A stretch of 64,000 bases of DNA from Limonium bicolor (taxonomy: Eukaryota > Streptophyta > Magnoliopsida > Caryophyllales > Plumbaginaceae), in the NCBI GenBank assembly GCA_023374045.1, contig CM041780.1:87633627-87697626 (forward strand), in the 5' to 3' direction. The notes beneath the pieces were generated by a model, which ran no database searches, was not told the DNA's origin, and saw only the letters and a program-made list of their open reading frames with translations. How positions within the stretch are numbered: position 1 is the first letter of the stretch; each line of letters opens with the position of its first letter. The position numbers were made by a program, and so were the translations under genes. This document shows positions 45,399 through 60,040 of this stretch, piece by piece.

Positions 45399-48300
45399 GT
45401 AGTTACGCTCTGAAGACAAGAAATACCGAACTTAGGAGAATGATGAGGTTGAGATTGAGTTATGGGTTAAGGGTTGAGAGATAGAGTGAGAGGTGCGTTA
45501 GTCAGGACTTCCCGGTGTTTACCGGACATCCATAGTACCTAGGCCCGCCCTCCACATCCCTAACCCTAAATATGTGGAACAAACGCCAGAGAGAAGAAAG
45601 CCTTCTCTTACTCGGGGAAACCCGATCTGGCAGTTAGCTAACAGTAAGCAATACGAGAAACAATTTGTTGTACAACAGTTATGGAGAACTCGGAGGTTTG
45701 TAATGGAGCGCAATAGAGGGACAGGCGCTACCTATGGAATTCTATCAATAAGGGAAAGGAAATTACCGGCAACATGGGTCGACATGCTACGCAGTCGAAA
45801 TAACCCGCAATACCAATGATAAGGAAAGCACTACGCGTGCAATGGATAAGGAAATGATAAGAGACATGAGTACCGGACAGCGGTCCGAGTGAGCATAACA
45901 GTAGGATAATACAAAGCATGAGGATTGAGACTACTGGAAAGTCCAGTTAGAAACGGGAACTCCAAACCCCATACAATGAAAAAGGTTACAAACCTGGCCA
46001 ACATAATGCGGACGACGATAGGAACTTATATAAATTGTGTACCGAAATAGGACTACGATGTAGTGCCTAAAGGAGAATCATTACTCAGTAACCACAACAA
46101 AATGTGTGGAGACAAGAGCGAGGATTAAGACATAAGAAAGTATTAAGGGGTTCCCTCAGGAAGGGGAACGCCCTGGTAGATGACAGTACTGTCAAACAAC
46201 AAGGAAACTGCCCGATGGTCGGTTATCCAAAATAAGAGATTATCGAAGGAGTCCCGAGGACTACCAACTACATGGAAATTAGAAGGGAGTGTTACTACCG
46301 ATGTACCTCGTACCAATAACCCATCCTGCATGGCGCACTTGCCATAGCAAGTGCTACCACGGTTAAGCTACACGAAAAGCCATCAAGGCGAGATAGGAGA
46401 ACGCTACAGTTGTAACACATATTAACACCGGATTGTAAATCCATGAGAACAGAAAAATAAGACCTTGGAAAGGCCCGACGGCCTGACCATGATGAGATGA
46501 GGTGATACACCAGTCAGCCGGGAGCGGAATTCAGACAAAGTACTAAACCATATAAATATTAGCAACGGTATAACCCACTACAACAACAACCGACAGTACG
46601 GTAAGAACACCAACCTCAAACTCTACAAGGAAAACCTAAGAGACCGCTCGGTGATCCGAGCAAAACAATATGTAAGCAATAACATACTAGGAATGTAAAA
46701 TAAAACACCATTGAGACCGTTGACATAACGTTTTCTAAAAAGGAGCGGGCATAGTCGAGCCGAACAACTGATGAATGACAGTTAACACTGTTTGTTTAAC
46801 TCATTAACACCTAAGTATGATTGACCATCAACGGGTGGCATAGTCAACAGAAGTTGAACGAAGCGTTGAGATGGAAGTATAAGACGACAGGATGATATCC
46901 AACTTGGACACCGTAAGGCAAACGCCTAATACGAACCTAACCTTGACTATTAAAAGACATAAATCTTGTAAAATGACAGTATTGTCAAAGACACTAAGCA
47001 ACCGCAGATCACCTGAATAAACTTCCATAGCAGGAAGCAGGATGTAGCAACTTACCATGAAATCCGATGTTACATTTAGTATGTAACCTAACGGTGGATA
47101 GTGCTCAAAGAACCAGAATCTTATAGGGATGACCTGCAGATGAGTAAGAGTACAAATAATGAACTGAGACATTAAGCATTAAGAGCCTACGAGCCGAGGA
47201 TGTTAACTACATCAGAGCCCGAGGCGCAGTAAGTTATAAGAGAGCTTGTTTAAGCCACGAAGGGACTACAATTTGTAGATATGAACGGTTACCAAACCTA
47301 CAACTTAGATTGGGAAGAATATTACCAAGAAAGGGGTATCAATGAGAATATTGAGATAATGCTAAGGACAGGAGCGGAGAACGAGCCATGCCTTTTAGAG
47401 TGGGGATACCTCTCCTTGTTGTGAGGCCATGAGTGGGAATGAACCCCTCAAAAATGGCTTTCACCTATTAGAGATAAAATACACTTTATTTAGAAAATGG
47501 AAACTATAAACCTTGGGATTACCTTAGAACATACCAGATACACTAGAATAATAAGGAAGGTTGCACAGATAGACCCCATATCCAACACCCAGGATGTAAG
47601 AATTAGTAATGGTCAGAGATAAACATGGTGACTGCACATTATGGCATGTCAATTAATCAATGCTCAGAAAAACTTGTGATTCAGTGGATGACTTCTTCAG
47701 TAACCAGTTAAAACTACATGGTAGATAACATCACTAAGGATGAAAGAAAGTGAAAGAAATTAGCCTACTTACGAATCTGAGATTGGAACAGAACATCTTC
47801 ATATCAAGAGCCAACTATTTTACAACACGGTACGACAACCGCCTATACCGGAATGAAAGAACTCCCAGTGTGTTTACACCAAGAAGGGATTGAGTATAAG
47901 GTAAGACATTAGAATAAGTGAATAAGAGGTTGCACCATCAATGGGCAACATGGTAAGGGCCAACTACCACGGTAGTAGTGGTCGTGAGTACAATAGTTAG
48001 AAAGGTGGATTAAGTCATGGTGCGCGGTAAGGCGACCATTATGAATGAGCCGTCAAATATTGACACTGAGGCAATTAGATTTATGAGTTAAGACCAGTAT
48101 AAGTAAGAAAATAAGATGGTAGACAAACTGAGCATTGGTGCCAGTAGTCTGGACCTTGTTAGGTAAGATTTCGTAGGAAGCACACTACCCATTCCTTAAG
48201 GAACTGGAAGTGCATTCCTAGTAGCATAAATATGAGAAACAAGATAAGAGGCTCTACGGAAAGAGACCTCAATTATTAAGAGACCGAATCAGTACGGGAT

Positions 48301-50370
48301 ACAGAAAGAGCTAGAGCATACAATACCCAAAAACACAGTAAATGGACTTCCCTCGATTAACTTCAAGAAGAACAATAAATGTTATTACGGAACGATGAAA
48401 GAGGAGATCGACAACAGAATACTTCATAATTAGCAATAGCTAAACGTGTGACGGACACTATGAGTTTACTAAAACGAGACGTGGGACGACTGCACCCCAC
48501 AGGGGCTTGCAGGCCTGACACGCTCATTTATGAGTTAGTTGGGTAAGTAGTAATGTACCAGTAAGGTACCCCATGCATGTGAACGAGTGGTGTAAGGAAC
48601 ACGGGAAGTAGTCGACTCCGTCCACGACAAAGACGCAGATCGCCAAGACAGTACTACACAAACGTCGAAGAGAAGAATTCAGTTGAACCAGCAACACAGA
48701 GGAACCAGAGAACAAATAATTAAGGACTATGAAGTGCGAAGAGCACGGATTGTTAAGTACAGACATTGAACATGCCTTAAGATGTAAGAGATTAAGACTG
48801 TAAAGCGCATTATGCACTAAACAGTAGTTTCAGACTAAGAATCATCCTCAGACCAAAGGTCAGTTGGGGAGAACAATTTAGACATTCGAGAAAAATACTA
48901 AGATGATAAGATCTTCAAGGAGAATGATAGACGAGTTACAACTCATTAAGGCCGTGTATATATAAAGATAACACGTGTCCATTGAGACAATTAAGCCTAA
49001 GATTATCAGAGTCGCGCAGCGGAAGCTAGCAGACCACTACTTTGAGATTAGACCAAACTAAGTTAAGAATACGGTATAAGTACCGTTAAGAATCCTCGAT
49101 ACAGAGACTAAGTCATTTCTGATCGAATTATAAGTAAGATAGATGGCGTGGAAGCTAGAATGCTTGGTGAGAATTAGACACCTTGAACTTATGTTCAAAG
49201 ATGATGTGACGCTGATTACGTGGGCGTAATCCATTTTAAGGGGGGTAGAGCGAAAACCGCTTAGCGTATGTTTGTGTACTGGGTACATAAACTACGGTGT
49301 GCATAGCACAAAATAATTTAAGAATATGTTTTACATAAACATTTTGAGATAAATCATGGTTATTGCACACAGAAGATGTGAATACCATACAAATTAAGTA
49401 CTTATCTTGTTAACTCCGGTGTGAGTACAAGTTAAGAGAATTAAGGAAGAAGAATAAGGAGATTTAAGAAATAAGGAATATATGAGGTATAAGTCGATAT
49501 GAGACTATGTGTGAGATAAGAATAAGATAACATTATGAGATACAATTTGATATGAATATGAGGAAGGAAATTGTAATGCTATGAGATATAAGATGGTGAG
49601 AATTGGTATGGGACAGTTATAAAACTTAGTAGGAATTTAAGTCTTGAGGTAATTACTAAGAGATGAATCGGGAATGTTTGATGGACTTAGTCCACACTTT
49701 GGAGATGTATTGATTATGATTAGAAGAACTAAAAAGATAAAAAAATTGGACATGAGTGAATTACCTGATGTTTGAAAATGACGTGGGAGGTGGAACTTGA
49801 TTTTCTAGGGATCAAGGGAAACCGAACACAAATTGGAGTGGAAGGATGGTTCTACACTGATGCTGATCACATCAGGGTAGGATTATTCCTGAAACTCCCT
49901 ACCAGTGGTCACAATTAAATCACACTAAGGATAGAGGCGTTAGTATAAAATGAAATTGGAGTTGCTTGTATTTTTAATTAGAGGAATTATTCCTCACATG
50001 ACCTCGTAAAAAGGATTACCTTTTTACTGAGTCTCGCCCATGAAGTCGAGGACGCATGAGCCTTTGTCTTCGGACTGGTGACATGGGGAGAGCAGAGTGT
50101 TTTGTATTCTGGCCCATGGTGACGAGGACGAATGAGCCATTGTCTACGGACCGGTGACATGGGAGAATACGTTGGAAGTTATGTGAATGTTTTAATCATC
50201 AAAAGGGACAAAAGGAATTTTGAGTGCTACACATGCTTAAGCATGTTGTGTGATATTTAAGTATAAGGATATGGGATCTAATGATCCAATGAGATTAAGT
50301 ATACATAAGTATGATCTATATGATCTAAGGAATGAGGTAAGACATGTATTCTAATAGATAAGATGCATGG
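45399..50370 (+). other. Element 2 non-coding internal region
   Basis: About 5 kb without a recognisable protein. Conserved hairpins lie at 45512-45525 (CCGGT/ACCGG), 45612-45625 (TCGGG-GAAA-CCCGA) and 46335-46354 (GCACTTGC-CATA-GCAAGTGC). Other stretches shared with elements 1 and 4 include GTGTGACGGACACTA and GTTAGTTGGGTAAGTAG (about 48450-48555). Near 50040-50165 a GGACGCATGAGCC...GGTGACATGG unit occurs twice in tandem. The 81-codon frame at 45574-45819 spans the conserved hairpin region and is probably not a gene. Confidence 0.72.
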
Positions 50371-50406
50371 GAACTTTGAGGACAAAGTTCTTTTAAGGGG
50401 GGTAGA
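50371..50406 (+). other. PPT-flanking hairpin and PPT, element 2
   Basis: Arms GAACTTTG and CAAAGTTC surround loop AGGA, followed by TTTTAAGGGGGGTAGA. Compared with element 1, one base pair changes from C-G to T-A. As codons this gives NFEDKVLLRGVD and a stop. Confidence 0.8.
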
Positions 50407-50407
50407 T

Positions 50408-53400
50408 TGAAATACCCCAAACCTAAGTATGCTAAGTAAACATCAAATTATGATGTAAGGCTAGAATATGCCTTAGAAAGATTGGTAGACAATTTAAACC
50501 AAGGAAAACACAAGAAAGTGCCTTAAGGGCAATCAGGGCAAAAACGTGCTCTAAGCTTGGAGTGACTTTGATTAGCACCCAAATACCATTATAAGACTTT
50601 AGTAATATGCTAATGGACATTTTAAATCAATTAGCAAAGAAAACCAAGCTTGAAAACAAGTTAAAACACAAAATGTGCTTTAAGAAGTCTTAAAGCACAT
50701 TTTTGAGAAATTGTCTTAGAATTGAGTTTTGAGTGGCTAAATGTCCATCATTACTCTTTAATCAACATGTGTACTAATTAGTATCACATTAGGAGGTCTA
50801 AATCAATGGGAAATCAAAAATTTCAGAAATATGTGCACTGAGTGAATAGTGCCAAATAGTGACTAGTTTAAGTTTTAATCAATATAAGCTAATTAGTTGG
50901 TCAACAAAGACCATGACTAGCCTTATTTAAGGTAGGGGGCCGGTTTTCTAAAGGAGGGTGAGTCACATAGTAGTCAAATAAGGAAGAAAGAAGAGAAAGT
51001 AAAAGAGTACTATTTGCTTTATTAAAGCAAATATCTCTTATAAGCCACCTTTTCTCTTCTCTCTCTTCATTTCTCTTCTTCACACGATTTCTTCTTCTCT
51101 TCTTTTGCCAAACCGAGAGAGCTCCATCCATGGGTTCCACTTCAATCACTCACTAAGTGTTCATCTTTGCTCCAAATCAAAAACTAAACACATATTTCTT
51201 AGTTAGGTCAAGACCTATCTTCTATCTTTTCAAATCCTTCAAAGCTCCATTTTGGTGCCAAGAGGAAACTCCATTGATGGAGGAAAACCAAGTTTGAAGA
51301 GCTCATTAGCTTCTCCATTCTCTTAAGGTAAAGAAAATGTAAGAAAAACCATGTTTCCATCATTTCTTGTACATGGCCGAAAATTCCTTCTCATGGGGCT
51401 ATGTTTTTATGCCTTGTTCTAGCTTGATTTATTCACCAAGGACTAATGGAGGTCCTATTTCATTCAATGCCAAACTCTACCTTGAGACTTCAAAGGTAAT
51501 CATCCACTTTTATGCCTTAGAACACATTTCTAACCTAGGTTTTTATTCCTTGAGGTTAGTGTATTGTTTAATACTCATATGAGTCATTGAATATTGGTTA
51601 GAACATTGGAAAAGGAAGTTTAAGTGGTGGCCGAGATCTATGCAAGAGGAAGGTCTAAGGAGGAGATTAAGATAAGCTTGAGAAAACAAGGTAAAATGCT
51701 TACCTAATGGTGGTTTAAGTTTAAGGAATGAGTTTTAGATGGGTACCAATGTAGCCTAGGGCTTACATTAGGTAATGGGTTATGTAACCTAAGAAAAAGA
51801 ACTTAAATAAGCTTGAGAACTTATGACTAAGGAGCCAAAGGAAATGAGTTAGTAATATAAGTTTAAGATGAGCCTTAAGAACATTATAATTACTATGAGA
51901 TTGATGAGTGTATTTGCAGGTTGAAAGCTTATATATGTGGGGAAATTCAGTGTTTAAATTCATGTCATTTAAGGGCCTAAGAGCCATGTCATTTAAGGGC
52001 CTAAGAGCCATGTCATTTAAGAGCCTTAGTGCTATGCAATTTAAGATTATTGCACTACATTGAGTTATTATGAATGAGTTGATTTGGATGAGAAAATATG
52101 ATGAGAAAGGACTTGAGGTGTGTGAGATGGTTAAATGAGGAAAAATAAAGTGTTTGGGTATGATAATATACTAGAGAAACTATGGCGAAATTTGAGTAGG
52201 AAACTAAGCGTTTAGGGTGTTCTAAGGAGATTTTATGACTAAGGGTGTTCTAGTGATCACTAAGGGTTGATTTGGTGAAAATGGATAAACCATGGAGTTC
52301 TTGAGTACTAGGAAGACCTAGGAATGTATAAGAGGGACTAGGGGTTATAATGGTGAGTTTCATGCACCAAAACCATGGTTAAGGAAGCTAGGAAACTTGT
52401 ACAAAGTTTGAAGGAAAAATAAGGTATGATGACTTATAAGGATATAAGCATGTGCTAGATTATATATGACTTTGAGAAGTTTGAGTAAGGCAAATGGGTG
52501 TGCAAAATGATGCTTAAGGAGTAGTTAAGATGGTGGTAAAGAAACATAATGATTAGTTGAGGTCTTAGGCAAAGTCACAAGAGGGAAGTGTAAGGAATCA
52601 AGTGTTAAGTGTAAGAATTTTTGTAAGAAATTGAGTGCCAAGTTTGGTGATTTTTGAGGTAGATTTAGTGGATGTTTAAAGGTGAGTTAATTGAGTAAAC
52701 AAAGGATGAAAATGTCTTGTGAGAATCCAAGTATAAGCTTGAGGAAAATAGAAGGAGTTTATGTAAGGGAGGTGCTGTGGAGAAATAATGCTTAGGAGTG
52801 GTGGTGTTGCTTGTGAGATGATATTCTGGTTAGTTGAGTTGTAGGTATGATATACCACTTAGAAAAACCTAAGGAAAATATAACAAGTGTTAAGAGATTA
52901 TGTGAGAAATTGAGTAACAAGTTTAGATGGGGAATTAGGCAAGTTTAAGATGTTATTTTGGGGTTAGAATATTTCTAAGATCTTATATGGACTTTGGGTA
53001 AAGCATGGATGAGGAGAACATGTGCAATCACACTTAGAAAAATACAAATGGTTAAAACCTGCAGCTGGTCCGGGACCTAGGTCCAGGGTAAAGTCCCGGA
53101 CCATGCCTAAATTAGAGCCGAGAGTTCATCCAGCACCCTGGTCCGGGACTTAAGTCTTGTAAGAAGTCCCGGACCACCCCTTAATTTACCCCCAAGAGTT
53201 TTGGCTTGTATTGGTCCGGGACTTAGGTTCCATACAAAGTCCCGGACCACAACATAAAATCAGCCGAGAGTTTAACCAAGTGTTGGTCCGGGACGTAAGG
53301 TAAGGACCAAGTCCCGGACCACCCTAAAATGTTAATTAAGCTTGGAAAATGTTAGGAAATGATGTGGATGGTTAGATATTGATGTTATAAAGTTATTAAG

Positions 53401-55099
53401 GGGGAAGTTTGGAGGGTGTAATGACTACTAAGTGGGTGAACAAAAGTAATAGATAATGAGAAAATGATGTGCTTAAGAGTTTAAGTTAAGACTATGAGGA
53501 CTTAGTGAATAACAATGGGTAAATATTATTGCCTAGGGAAGTTAAGTAAATTGTGTTAAGTTGTGCTAAATTATAACCTAAAACTGGATGGATGTTTTAG
53601 GACTTGTGAAATGGGACTCGAAGGGAGATAAACCAAACAACCGCCGACGGTGAACGGTACAGTTCTCTTGTGACCTGCTTGCTAACGAGGTGTCCCTCGG
53701 CTTGTGTGCTATTTGTTTCTGTGTGATCACTAAACAAGATAAAGCATGCAATCGGAATATATTATATTTCTTGTATTGTTGTGTGATGTTTGAAAACTAA
53801 CACAACATACCGTGAGAACCTACTAACCAATGTTTAGTAAGGAATTGAGTGAGACTAAGGAACGCCCCCTAATAAGGGACGATATGAACCGGAAGAGGTT
53901 AACCAACGAACATGGTCTTGAGACTATTACTAACTGGAACTTGAGTGAGGAAACCCGGGACCGATCTCCGGTCATGCATGCTAAGGAAAAAGGGGGACGG
54001 TATCTGAATCAGATCCGCCCTCCGCTTAAGGACTTGTCTTCGGACTTGTAGCCTAGGGCCGGTTGCCGGCTCAGCTACGCTGGATTCCCGTCCAGGGTAG
54101 GTGGCATTAAGATGGTGGGTGGGATCACCTAAATCCCAGGTTTGGACTTAGGCTACAACCATTCCCCTCCAGGAACGGTTTGTATTCTAAGAATAAGTTA
54201 AGATTAAGTTAAGTTACAATCATTCCTTTTAAAGGATGATTTGTATCGTTAAGACTAAGATTAAGTTAAGTTACAATCATTCCTTTTTAAAGGATGATTT
54301 GTATTATTAAGATTAAGATTAAGTTAAGTTACAATCATTCCTTTTTAAAGGATGATTTGTATCGTTAAGATTAAGATTAAGTTAAGATTAAGATTAAGGT
54401 GAGGTTAAGATAAGTTGCAACCATTCCTTTTTAAAGGATGGTTTGTATTATTAAGATTAAGGTAAGTTACATCCACTCCTTATTAAAGGATGGTTGTTTC
54501 TAAGATTAAGATAAGACTAAGATTGAGGTGAGATAAGGATGGACTAAGATTAAGAGGGAACATTACTTAAGGAGTTAAATAACTAACTCTCTAATTAAGG
54601 GAACGCATTTAAGTCGTTCATTGTGTGTGAACTTTGATTGTTCATATTTGGATCGTTGTTTACAGCATTCACTATTATGTTGTGCATATAATCAACCTCC
54701 ATGCTATCGACAATTAGTCGTCGTAGCCACGTTAGCTTGGGGGCCATGAGGGGATCGTACCAGCATTCGTGCTGACCCCCTTTGGGGGCTGTTTTTACTA
54801 CACAGGTACATCAGGAGGCGGCCGTCGCAAGAGTAAGAAGAGATACAAGTGTTAAGGATTAAGTGTGACCTACGAGTTGTGCATGTACACTCGTATGGCA
54901 ATTGAGTTAGTAAGATGTATAGGTTGTGAGAGGATTGTAAGAAGGATATGTAAATGGTTAAGGTTGTTAGACTAATGTTCGGTATATTCTGTAGTCAGAC
55001 CGTGGCAAGGTCCTGGATTGTAAAGAATTCCGCTGTGACATGTTTATGTATATACTGTTAAGTTGCGAGACCACATTTGGATTAAGTTGGGGTGTTACA
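50408..55099 (+). repeat. Element 2 3' LTR
   Basis: Near-identical to 40668-45381, with small differences such as a missing GTA near 50457, short indels around 50968-50995, and one-base differences in the 58-bp array (54170-54510). Confidence 0.92.
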
Positions 55100-55104
55100 A
55101 GAAG

Positions 55105-57328
55105 AGAACACCAATTGGCATAGGTAAGCTTATTAAGCCATTTTATGTTCATTCTCTTCACATTTCTTTCCTCTTTCCATGGAGCTAAGCATCAACCATT
55201 TCCATCCATGGTTCTAGGTTGTTTTGGAGGTTAAAAGAAGGGCAAATCTCGGCTGTAACAAGGGAAGAAGGTGGAGAATTCTAATCTTGTTCTTAAGGTA
55301 TAAAAATGTGCTTTAAGCACTTATATCTTGATTCTCTTCAGTTCTGGTTTGAAAGCTTGCTTTCCTAGGCTTATAATCTTCATCTTAACATACTTATTCA
55401 GTTGGTATATCAAGATCTTCAAGGTATAGCCAAATCCAAGCCAAAAACACCATTTTTGGCATTTTAATCAAGGTAAAAATCAGCCATCTTCTAATCTGAG
55501 TTATACCAGTTTTAAAGCTTGGTTTAGTATCTCTTTTGATGCTCTTATTGTTCTATAAAAACAGGCCGAAGAACATCTTGTTTGCTTTGTTCTTCTAAGG
55601 TAAATTTTACCTTGAAAATTTACATTAAACACTTCTTATGGTTAGATCTTGCTTGGAGACTAATCATGCCTTAATTGCTGTTTGAAAGCATGTAAATAAT
55701 GCTGTGGAAACTTTATCTCCAAACAGCCGTGGCCAAACAAGGCCTAAACTTGGCAAAAATAAGGTATAAATCAATTAAACCTACACTTGGTATATTAATA
55801 TGTGTTTATACATATGTGTATATATATGCCGTGAGTGAATGAGTTTATTATGGTCTTATTTTGACCTTAGGTGATTAAGGAATGGTTTAGTAAATTTTAT
55901 AACTAATTAATTAACATAATTGTCAAATTTAAGACATTATGTGGAAAATTGGTAAATATGGAAAAGATATGGGTGAGGCCGAGAGTTTAATGCATTTTGG
56001 GCATTTATGTGGAATTTATTTTATAAGCTAATGTTTGTAATAAGGCCATGTACTTTAGGCCATTTTATTTATGTATTTATAGGTTTTAATTAAGTTTAGG
56101 TGATATATATGTATTACCGCATATTATAAGGGTCTAAACCATAATTAAATTAAATTTGGGGGCTATATAATGATAAAGCCAAAAACTAGAGGTTTAAATG
56201 AGTTTAAATAAAAATTATAAGATTTTATAAAGTTTTGTGGTTAAATGGCAATTTCTGGAAAATAAGGGTACAAACCGTAATATGTGGAAATTGATGGTCA
56301 AGGAAATATTAAGGAGGTCAACCTTGACCATATGGTAGGTTTTGACAAAATTAAATAAGTTAAATAACTTATTTAAGGTTTTATAATAAGATAAGTATTT
56401 AATTGTAACAATTTTATAACCTATGTGGTATATATGTTATTACCGAAAATAAAGGGTGTATAATGGTATTATAAACACCCATGGGCTATTAGGAATTTTT
56501 AGGAATTTATTTGGTTGATTTTGGAATTAAAATAAACTATATATGTATAATATATAGTTATTATGTCATTATGACACTTTGGAATAAAAGATAGGGTGGA
56601 AATGTAAAATACCGAAAGTATATGGTTAATAAGGGTAATTATAACCCTTAGGTGAAATTTGGTGATTTTTAGAATAATATAAGAGTATTTAATAAGATAT
56701 ATGTATAATATATAGTTTTAATGATATTATAAAACAATATGTTATAAATTGGGCCAAATGGCAATTATAGAAAGTTGGTGGGTTGAAAAATAATATAGAA
56801 CAGTTTTGGGTCTGTTCGCAATTTAAAATAATATATAACCATAGGTTATATTATTATTAAGGTTTAAAAATGTTATATTATATGATATATATAACATGGA
56901 ATAAATTATGGGATGATTTTGTAAATAAAGGAAACTATGGGATATGGAAAGAATAAGGTTTTGATATGGTGCCCATGCGGCAATATTATATAGTTTTGTA
57001 TAAAAACTATAGGTTATAAATTAAAGGAAATAAAGATATCATATTATATGATATTATTATATGGTATCACATTACATTATGTTATGTGGTCAAAATGAAA
57101 TTAAAATAAAAGGAAGGGCTGTACCGAATTATAAAAGATTGGAAAATGAATTTTAGACTATGGTCTATAATGTTATAAATGTTATAACAATTATATAGTG
57201 TTAATGGTTTAAATGGAATTAATAAGTAAGGATATTCACATTAAATAATGTGACAAACTATGAATAAATAAGATTTATAAACTAAAGTATTTATTGATTA
57301 AACCTTAGGAGTTGTAAATATACAACAT
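55105..57328 (+). repeat. LTR B, right segment
   Basis: It continues LTR B after element 2's right target duplication. It carries a run of donor-like sites (GCATAGGTAAG at about 55125, TTAAGGTATAAA, CAAGGTAAAA, TAAGGTAAAT, ATAAGGTATAAA) up to about 55770, then an AT-rich stretch with no gene. Element 4 interrupts it at 57329. Confidence 0.68.
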
Positions 57329-59727
57329 TGAAATACCCCAAACCTTGATATGTGGTTTAAATGTCAAATTATGGTATGTAAAGGCTAAAAAGTGCCTTAG
57401 TAACATCAGTGAACAATTTAAACCATAATAAATGCAATAAAGCATTAAGACACAGTTTGAGCAAAAACATGCTCTAACTATGAGTGAACTTGGTTAGGAC
57501 CCAAAGAGCCTACCAAGACTTGATAACATTTAATTATGATGTAATAAGGCTAAATAAGTCCTTAAGAACTTTGGTAGACAATGAAACCAAACAAAACACA
57601 AGGTAATACCTTAAAGTCAATATGAGCAAAAATGTGCTCTAAGCTTGGGATAAATGTGTAAAAGACCTAATGGTCATACCTATACCTTGTTTATATGTTA
57701 ATGAACATATTAAATCAATTACTAAGAAAACCAAGCTTGAAAACAAGTTAAAACACAAAATGTGCTTTAAGGAGTCTTAAAGCACGTTTTTGAAAAATTG
57801 TCTTGTAAATGAGTTTTGAATGGCTAAATGACCATCATTACTCTTTAATTAACATGTGTACTATATAGTATCACATTTGGGTGGCCATATTAGTGGGAAA
57901 TCAAAAATTTCACTTCTATGTGCCTTGTATTTGTGAATAGTAATTTTTACAACTAGTTTGTAACATATAATGTTATAAGTAATTAAATGAGTCAATAAAG
58001 ACTACATTACCCTTCTATTATAATGGTGGCCGGTTTTTGTAGTAAGGTGAGTCACCACCATGTAAAATCAATTAAAGGAAGGAAGGAAAAGAAAGTAAAA
58101 AGAAGAAAGTTACTTTAGTACATAAATATCTCCAAAAGCAAGTGTTATCTTCATTCTTTCATTTCTTCCTTCATTTCCCACGATGGTCTTCTTCTTCCTC
58201 CTCTCTCCATCGGTTTCCAACAGCCCACACTCATTCTTCTTCATCTTCCTTCACTTGTAACTTGTGATTCCCTTGGCCAAATCAAATTCCAAGACCATAT
58301 TTGTCTTAGTTAGGTCAAGCTCTACACTTCCCTCTTTTCAAATCTTCAAGAACTCAATTTTGGTGCCATGAAGATTCACCATTGAAGGAGCTTGAGCTCA
58401 TCTTTTCACATATTCTTGTTCTCCTTTGCTTCAAGGTAAGGAAACTCAAAGAAAATCCATGTTTCCTCCATGTTTTGTTGTTGTCCGAAAATTCACCATT
58501 ATGGAGCTCTTATATTGCCTTGTTCTAGCTTCATTTGAATCTTCCAAGGGCTAGGAGGAGTCCTCTCTTGATACTTGTTCAAGTTCTCTTCCAATTCCAA
58601 GGTAAAACAATTACCTTAATGTGTTAAAACAATATGTGTAACTAGGGTTTACAATGAGATGAAGCATAATGCTTGAATACTCATTATGTTGTTTGTATAA
58701 TGTTTAGAAGTTGACAAACACCAACACCCCACCGGTTTACAAGGAACCAAGAAAGAATTTGTGAGGAAAAAGAGGTAAACAAACTATCTCAATGTAGTTT
58801 AAATGCCTTAGGAAATGAGCTTGATTTGCTTGATAAAATACCTAAGGAGCCAATGGTGAGTGACCTAGTAAAGTGTTCTCAAGGAGACTAGTAAAAGAAC
58901 ATATGTTTTGGTGTATGTATTTGCAGGTCAAAGGCATTACTATGTGGGAAATTCAGTGTTTAAGGTTATGCAATTTAAGGGCCTAAGAGCCATGTTATTT
59001 AAGGGCCTAAGTGCCAAGCAATTTAAGTTATGCACTATATTGTGATGTAGTGCTTAATGTGTGAAGTTTGTGTATAAAGATGTGTTTGATGGATTTTAGG
59101 TGTTTTGAGTGAAATAAGGTAAAAACCTAGTGGTTGGATGTGAGTATATACTAGAGAAGCTATGGCCAAATTTGGGAAATGTGTAAGAAGTTTTTAAGTG
59201 TTTAATGTGAGTGTTGGTGAACTAGGGAGGGGCAAAGGTGAATGAATGATTACTAGAGAAGAAACATGTATTAAAGTGACTTAGAGTGATGCAAGGATTT
59301 AGGTGTTGTCTTTGAAGTTCTAGGATTCAATGTGTGTTTAGTGGATGTGTGTAAGTCTTGGAGGAGTTGTTTAAGGTTTAGGTAAGGTTAGTGTTCAAGG
59401 AACAAGTGATGTTTGGGTATGATGTGAAAAGGGATTTAGTTAGTAAGAAAAGAAGTTGAGGGATGATGATAAGGTGTAGAGGAAACACCTTGGTATTGTG
59501 GTCATTATAGGTGAAATGCCACCTAGAAATCATAAGGAGAAAACATTGTAAGTGTTAGGAATTTTGTGGAGTATAAGTAAAGGTTTAAGGAATTAGGGAA
59601 AAGGTTTTGTGAGTGTTTAAGAATATCTTAAGGGTGTGTTTGAAGTGCCAAATGATGTTAGAACACATTAAGAGGCCTTAGGAGAATTTGGTGAAGATTT
59701 GACAAAGTTTGGGTAAGTTTAGGAGGC

Positions 59728-60040
59728 GACCGACCCAGGGGCCGACCCAGTTTTTGTGGGTCGGTCGAGCCTCGAGCTCTGTTTTATGTTCGGAAATGTT
59801 TCGGTCGACAGCAAATGAAATAGGTGTGTGGGCGGCCCGTGAATGAATAATGGTCCGACCCAAAAGGGTGGGTCGGACATGGGTCGGTCGGTCAGTTTTC
59901 AAAGGAAGGAAAATGTTCGCACATGGACCGACCCAGAATGGTGGGTCGGACGTGGGTCGGACGGGCATGTTTGTAAGGAAGTAAAGGGGTCTGTAATGGA
60001 CCGACCCAGCTGTGGGTCGGTCGGTGGGTCGGTCGGACCA
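59728..60040. repeat. Palindrome array in element 4 LTR
   Basis: Arms of the GACCGACCCA/TGGGTCGGTC type, four clusters, ending GGTCGGTCGGACCAAAAACATGG like element 1. The position is the same as in element 1, but the arm core is CCCA instead of AACTTG or CCTTG. Confidence 0.88.

Larger units (their letters stand above)
40668..55099 (+). mobile_element. Element 2: complete non-autonomous long-LTR retrotransposon, 14.4 kb
   Basis: 5' LTR 40668-45381 (4714 bp), internal region 45382-50407 (5026 bp), 3' LTR 50408-55099 (4692 bp). It is flanked by perfect 5-bp target duplications AGAAG (40663-40667 and 55100-55104). LTRs run from TGAAATACCCC to GGGTGTTACA and are nearly identical, with a few small indels, so insertion is recent. 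Primer site and PPT are intact. No frame in the internal region carries a gag, RT, RNase H or integrase motif. It is intact as a mobilisable unit but would need proteins in trans. Confidence 0.95.

Noticed and set aside
45574..45819. 81-codon frame after the element 2 primer site, as a candidate gag start
   Set aside because: Parts of it align with elements 1 and 4, but the frame is not kept in them and it has no gag motif. The conserved parts are the hairpins.
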